Shown one piece after another: positions 42,552 through 46,319 of a stretch of 46,319 nt of DNA. Source of the DNA: an uncultured Lachnospiraceae bacterium (GTDB lineage: Bacteria; Bacillota; Clostridia; Lachnospirales; Lachnospiraceae); the NCBI GenBank assembly GCA_910588285.1, contig CAJUQB010000035.1, forward strand, positions 1 to 46,319, in the 5' to 3' direction. The translations under genes and the position numbers were made by a program. Each line of letters begins with the position of its first letter. The first letter of the stretch is position 1. A model generated the notes under the pieces. It was not told where the DNA came from. It was given only the letters and a program-made list of their open reading frames with translations, and ran no database searches.

Positions 42552-42896
42552 ATGGAATTATCCGAATTATATCAAATGGTATATACAAGCTGCGTACAGT
42601 TTGCCGTATACCAGAAAAAAAATATTTCAGACCGGGTGAAAGAAATCTTACCGTATCTGAATTCATTTACAAATGAATTTATGTCCTTCAACGCATATGG
42701 AATAGAAGAGCAGGATTATCGGACCCTGCAGCTTTTACTTCTGGACATCCTAAAAGATCTGGAGCTCGGACTTAATTTTCAAGATGCTGTTATCTTGGAG
42801 GATACCATGGAATATGGATTGCTAAAATTCCTGGAGTTATTTTTCTCTACAGAGCGGGAATTGACTACACTAAAGGAGGCATGCACCATTGAATAA
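42552..42896 (+). CDS. Hypothetical small helical protein between flagellin and Maf
   Basis: The product is 114 residues, acidic, predicted all-helical, with no signal peptide. It starts MELSELYQMVYTSCVQFAVY and has a Leu-rich middle (LQLLLLDILKDLELGLNF). The start at 42552 was chosen because GGGAGGG lies just upstream. The stop overlaps the start of the Maf gene by eight bases, so the two are translationally coupled. I do not recognise the family. Size, helical character and position would fit a flagellin chaperone (FliS-like role) or a Maf accessory factor, but no diagnostic motif was seen. Confidence 0.7.
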   Translation: MELSELYQMVYTSCVQFAVYQKKNISDRVKEILPYLNSFTNEFMSFNAYGIEEQDYRTLQLLLLDILKDLELGLNFQDAVILEDTMEYGLLKFLELFFSTERELTTLKEACTIE

Positions 42897-44733
42897 AGAC
42901 ATCTATAAAAAAAATATGGAAGCCCTGCAAAAACGTTTTCCTGCCATTGCATCAATGATTCAGAATGATGAACTTATACCAGAAGAAAAGATTACAGTAG
43001 AGGTGGAAACAGCAGCGGATGGAGCCCCCATTTTAAGAATAAAGAACGACAGTTATTATTTGTATTTAAATGGAAAACGGGAACCAAAACAAACCGCCGC
43101 AAGAGTACTAGAGCGATGGGGAAAACTAAACCGTGCCACGCCAATCTATATTGTAGGAATGGGAAACGTTGCTTTGATGCAGGAGCTTCTCCGTAATACA
43201 GATAAAGCCATTAATATTATGGTATATGAGCCCTCCTTGACAATATTTTTAACTCTTCTGAAAGAAGTAGATATTACATTGTATTTTGAGAACCGTGCGT
43301 TAGGATTGGTTATAAACGGCATCAATGAAGAAGAAATGAACGGTGTGATAAAATCCTTCCTTGACCTTGCAAATGTGGGATTTATGAAGAGCTATGTCTG
43401 TCCGAATTATGACAAATTATACCCGAAAGAAATTGTACATTTTTTAAAAAATTTAGACAGAATTTCCAGCGAAATAATTGTTGGACGAAATACCGGTGTT
43501 CGTTATTCTTCTGTAGAGGCGGATAATTTATTTCACAATATCCAATACTTATGTGACGGCAGCATAACAACGCAGTTATGTAATGTGATTCCCACAGATA
43601 TTCCTGCGATAATTGTTTCCGCAGGCCCATCCTTAAACAAGAATATACATGAACTAAAGAAGGCCAAAAATCATGCTTTTATTGTTGCCGTCGATACTGC
43701 GGTAAGGCCATTGGTAAATGCCGGTATTATACCGGACCTGTATGTAATCGTTGATGGATTAAAGCCCTTTAAACTGTTTGATTTTGAAGAGGCCAAACGG
43801 ATTCCTCTTATGCCCAGTATAACATCCGCAAAAGATGTACTGGCACATCATGAAGGGAAGAAATTATTCTATTTTGAGGGGCAAAAATTTATATTTAATT
43901 TATTTACAATGAACGGCATCCCGTTCAGTTCGGTATCCTGCGGTGGATCTGTGGCATGCAGCGCTTTTTCTCTGGTATATAAATTAGGCTTTTCCCGGAT
44001 CATTTTAGTGGGACAAGATCTGGCGCTAACCGGAAACCGCACCCATGCAGATGGCACCTTTCAGGATAAGATGGATGAAATTGACACCAGCCATTCAATG
44101 ATGGTCGAAGGCAATTATGAGGACAAGGTACCTACACGTCAGGATTTCAAATATTATTTGGATTGGTTTAATTACTATATCAATGGCTGTGAAGGAATTC
44201 ATGTGATGAATGCGACGGAAGGCGGCGCCAAGATTCAGGGAACAGAAATAATAACTTTAGCAGAGGCCATTGAACGTGAGTGTCACAGGGAAGTAAATTT
44301 GGAAGAATGTTTTTCAAAGCTGCAGCCCATTTTTAATGAAGAATCCCGAAAAAAAGCTGTTGACTATTTGAATACCATCCCTACTATGTTTCGAAATTTG
44401 AAAAAAGAGGCGCAAAAGGGGATTCGTTATTACAAAAAACTGCAAAATATATGCTGTAATGGAAAACTTGATAAAACGGCCTATTTGCAGGTATTAAATA
44501 AAATAAAAAAGATAACGCAAAATTTAGAAGGACACGAATTATTTGCAATTGTATCAAACACTTTGTCTGTTGCAGATTATCTGATTACCAGCGAGCAATT
44601 TTATGAGGAAGATAATTTAGAGGCGGAAGGGCTCGAAATTGCAAGGCAGGGAATTATATATCTGGAATTAGTAAAGCAATGTATTGATATTTTGATTCCA
44701 TTGACAGAGGAAACGGTCGGAGCATTGCAGTAG
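42889..44733 (+). CDS. maf: DUF115/Maf flagellin glycosyltransferase
   Basis: The product is 614 residues, typical of motility-associated factors. The DUF115 core (about 240-400) contains IIVSAGPSLNKNI, AVDTAVRPLVNAGIIPD, VSCGGSVACSAF and ILVGQDLALTGNRTHADG. Maf proteins transfer CMP-activated nonulosonic acids to Ser/Thr of flagellin in the cytoplasm. The start is TTG at 42889-42891 with AAGGAGG nine bases upstream, overlapping the previous gene. Its base composition is visibly AT-richer than the leg operon, suggesting a separate origin. The donor is expected to be the CMP sugar made by the leg operon. Confidence 0.92.
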   Translation: MNKDIYKKNMEALQKRFPAIASMIQNDELIPEEKITVEVETAADGAPILRIKNDSYYLYLNGKREPKQTAARVLERWGKLNRATPIYIVGMGNVALMQELLRNTDKAINIMVYEPSLTIFLTLLKEVDITLYFENRALGLVINGINEEEMNGVIKSFLDLANVGFMKSYVCPNYDKLYPKEIVHFLKNLDRISSEIIVGRNTGVRYSSVEADNLFHNIQYLCDGSITTQLCNVIPTDIPAIIVSAGPSLNKNIHELKKAKNHAFIVAVDTAVRPLVNAGIIPDLYVIVDGLKPFKLFDFEEAKRIPLMPSITSAKDVLAHHEGKKLFYFEGQKFIFNLFTMNGIPFSSVSCGGSVACSAFSLVYKLGFSRIILVGQDLALTGNRTHADGTFQDKMDEIDTSHSMMVEGNYEDKVPTRQDFKYYLDWFNYYINGCEGIHVMNATEGGAKIQGTEIITLAEAIERECHREVNLEECFSKLQPIFNEESRKKAVDYLNTIPTMFRNLKKEAQKGIRYYKKLQNICCNGKLDKTAYLQVLNKIKKITQNLEGHELFAIVSNTLSVADYLITSEQFYEEDNLEAEGLEIARQGIIYLELVKQCIDILIPLTEETVGALQ

Positions 44734-44766
44734 AATGAGGATAAATTTATAAAAGAGGAGCACAAT

Positions 44767-46164
44767 ATGAAAATTTTAATGGTAGTATACGACAACGATT
44801 CCTATATTAGCTGGTTTCCTCAAGGGCTGGCATACCTAGCCAGCGCGACACGCAATGCAGGCCACGAGATAACCATATACCAGCAGGACATCTATCACTG
44901 GCCTGACAGTCATCTGACAGCCTATTTAGATGAGCATAGCTTTGATGTGGTAGAGGTCAGCGTAATTGGTGGTTATTATCAGTACCGCAAATTGCTGAGC
45001 TTGTCAAAAGCCATCAACGCTTCCCAGAATCGAAGACATTTTAAATATACGATCGGGGGACATGGGCCAGCCTCCGATCCGGAATTTTTCTTACATAAAA
45101 CAGGAGCCGATCTGGTTGGTATCGGGGAGGGAGAAATTACGTTTGTAGAGATCTTGGATGCTTTTGCAGGGAAACGCAGCCTGGAATCGGTGGACGGAAT
45201 TGCATATTTGGATGAAAATGGAACCTTTGTCCGCACAAAACCAAGGGAGTTGATACAGAATATAGATGAGATCTCATGGCCCGCCTATGATTTGTTTGAT
45301 ATGACGTATTATTCCCTACTGCGTCTGCCTAATATCCGCGCAAATGAGCGCTGTATGCCAATGCTGTCCGGGCGCGGCTGTATTTTTGCCTGCAACTTCT
45401 GTTATCGTTTGGATAAAGGATTTCGCCCGCGCAGCCCCGAAAGCATTATTGCGGAAATTAAATATTTAAAGGAGACCTACAACATAAAATATATCGCTTT
45501 CTCCGACGAGCTTTTAATGAGCTCCCGTGAGCGAACCTTGGAGCTATGCCAGTCTTTTATCGACGCCAATATTCAGGTAAAATGGGACTGTAATGGACGG
45601 CTAAATTTTGCGGACATTGATGTATTGGAAAAGATGAAGGAGGCTGGCTGCGTATTCATCAATTATGGGATTGAGTCTTTGGATAACGAAACCTTGAAGG
45701 TGATGCACAAGGGATTAACCCGGGATATGATTGTCCGGGGAGTAGAAAATACCTTAAAGGTAGGCATCAGTCCCGGTCTCAACCTCATATATGGTAATAT
45801 TCATGAGCCATTAAGTGCGATTGATGACGCAGTAGACTTTTTGCTGAAATATGACGACCACGCTCAGATGCGTACAATTCGGCCGGTAACACCCTATCCC
45901 GGAACCGAGCTATTTCAGTATGCTCTGGACCATGGCCTCGTAGAGTCTACAGAAGATTTCTATGAAAATAAGCATGTGAATTCTGATTTGCTAGCAGTGA
46001 ATTTCACAGATTATACGGATAATGAAGTGCATGAAGCATTGTACCATGCCAATAAAAAATTGATCAACCGTTACCAGGAGCTTCAACGGGAAAATAATGA
46101 AAAGATTTGTTATGATCTGTACATGAATAGGAATGTGGCGTTCCGTGGATTCCGTCAGAGTTAA
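44767..46164 (+). CDS. B12-binding radical-SAM enzyme
   Basis: The product is 465 residues. The N-terminal cobalamin-binding-like domain (about 1-140) contains GGHGPASDPEF and GIGEGE. The radical-SAM TIM barrel follows, with cluster motif GRGCIFACNFC (Cys205, Cys209, Cys212), and NYGIESLDNETL later in the barrel. Family members carry out C-methylations and other radical chemistry. The ATG follows AGAGGAG, 33 bases after the maf stop, so it is probably cotranscribed with maf. Position suggests a modification of the flagellar glycan or flagellin; the substrate is unknown. Confidence 0.9.
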   Translation: MKILMVVYDNDSYISWFPQGLAYLASATRNAGHEITIYQQDIYHWPDSHLTAYLDEHSFDVVEVSVIGGYYQYRKLLSLSKAINASQNRRHFKYTIGGHGPASDPEFFLHKTGADLVGIGEGEITFVEILDAFAGKRSLESVDGIAYLDENGTFVRTKPRELIQNIDEISWPAYDLFDMTYYSLLRLPNIRANERCMPMLSGRGCIFACNFCYRLDKGFRPRSPESIIAEIKYLKETYNIKYIAFSDELLMSSRERTLELCQSFIDANIQVKWDCNGRLNFADIDVLEKMKEAGCVFINYGIESLDNETLKVMHKGLTRDMIVRGVENTLKVGISPGLNLIYGNIHEPLSAIDDAVDFLLKYDDHAQMRTIRPVTPYPGTELFQYALDHGLVESTEDFYENKHVNSDLLAVNFTDYTDNEVHEALYHANKKLINRYQELQRENNEKICYDLYMNRNVAFRGFRQS

Positions 46165-46319
46165 TAGCAAGCGAGGCTTTGATGAAGCAGTTTTGCCCCT
46201 TTATTCGATAAGTTTGACAGCCCTTTTATGGAATGATACCTGACTTCCGTCGTTTCTCTCAAAACCTAGTATAAATGATTTCAAATACCTTTATGTTATT
46301 CCCGGATTGTGGTATACTA

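Overview
The window looks like chromosomal DNA from a flagellated, Gram-positive, gut-type Clostridia, most likely Lachnospiraceae. The evidence is the protein style of the ribosomal and RNA-polymerase genes, strong AGGAGG ribosome-binding sites, a short zinc-ribbon L33, an L10 leader of Firmicutes type, a Gram-positive flagellin with a DUF115/Maf glycosyltransferase, and degenerate pieces of Lachnospiraceae-type mobile elements. No rRNA, tRNA or CRISPR array was found.

Region 1 (1-5219) holds the str operon on the minus strand, rpsL-rpsG-fusA-tuf, with its own consensus promoter, a second promoter before tuf, and a GAAA-tetraloop terminator after tuf. Beyond it, at 247-425, four stem-loops have different stems but nearly the same seven-base loop (ACGWGYG). 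I cannot assign these to a known RNA, and they are the most unusual non-coding signal in the window. Region 2 (5347-17168) is about 12 kb of same-strand accessory genes lying between rpoC and rpsL, which are neighbours in most Firmicutes. In order of transcription it encodes a transglutaminase-like exoprotein, an Asp/Glu-type racemase, a DltA-like adenylating ligase, a carrier protein, an AlgI-like MBOAT acyltransferase, a DltD/SGNH-like protein and a lipoprotein. After a terminator come a GntP-type permease (with a tiny upstream ORF whose stop overlaps its start), an OmpR-type regulator, a sensor kinase and a solute-binding protein. I read the first block as a dlt-like system that loads an amino acid onto a carrier and esterifies it to an extracellular polymer; the amino acid is unknown.

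Region 3 (17393-28944) is the RNA-polymerase/ribosomal block rpmG-secE-nusG-rplK-rplA-rplJ-rplL-rpoB-rpoC. Three consensus promoters are visible (before rpmG, rplJ and rpoB), together with an L10 leader with an attenuator hairpin and a hairpin between rplL and rpoB. RpoB and RpoC both end in long acidic tails; that of RpoC is a Tyr/Glu/Asp repeat.

Region 4 (28973-46164) is a flagellar and flagellar-glycosylation island. It contains a FliD-like gene; a seven-gene operon for a legionaminic-type nonulosonic acid (ptmE-legH-legI-legG-legF-legB-legC); a small FimB/RecV-like tyrosine recombinase; a stretch of mobile-element remnants around an AAA/PD-(D/E)XK gene; flagellin; a 114-residue unknown protein; a DUF115/Maf flagellin glycosyltransferase; and a B12-binding radical-SAM enzyme. 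The FliD-like gene, the glycan operon and flagellin each have a sigma-28-like promoter candidate. Directly upstream of the Shine-Dalgarno each also has a small hairpin presenting ATGGA in its hexaloop (CANGGANG), as expected of CsrA sites. This suggests a shared transcriptional and post-transcriptional regulon that matches flagellin output to glycan supply. Genes fusA (TTG), rpsG, rplJ and rpmG (all GTG) use non-ATG starts backed by good ribosome-binding sites.
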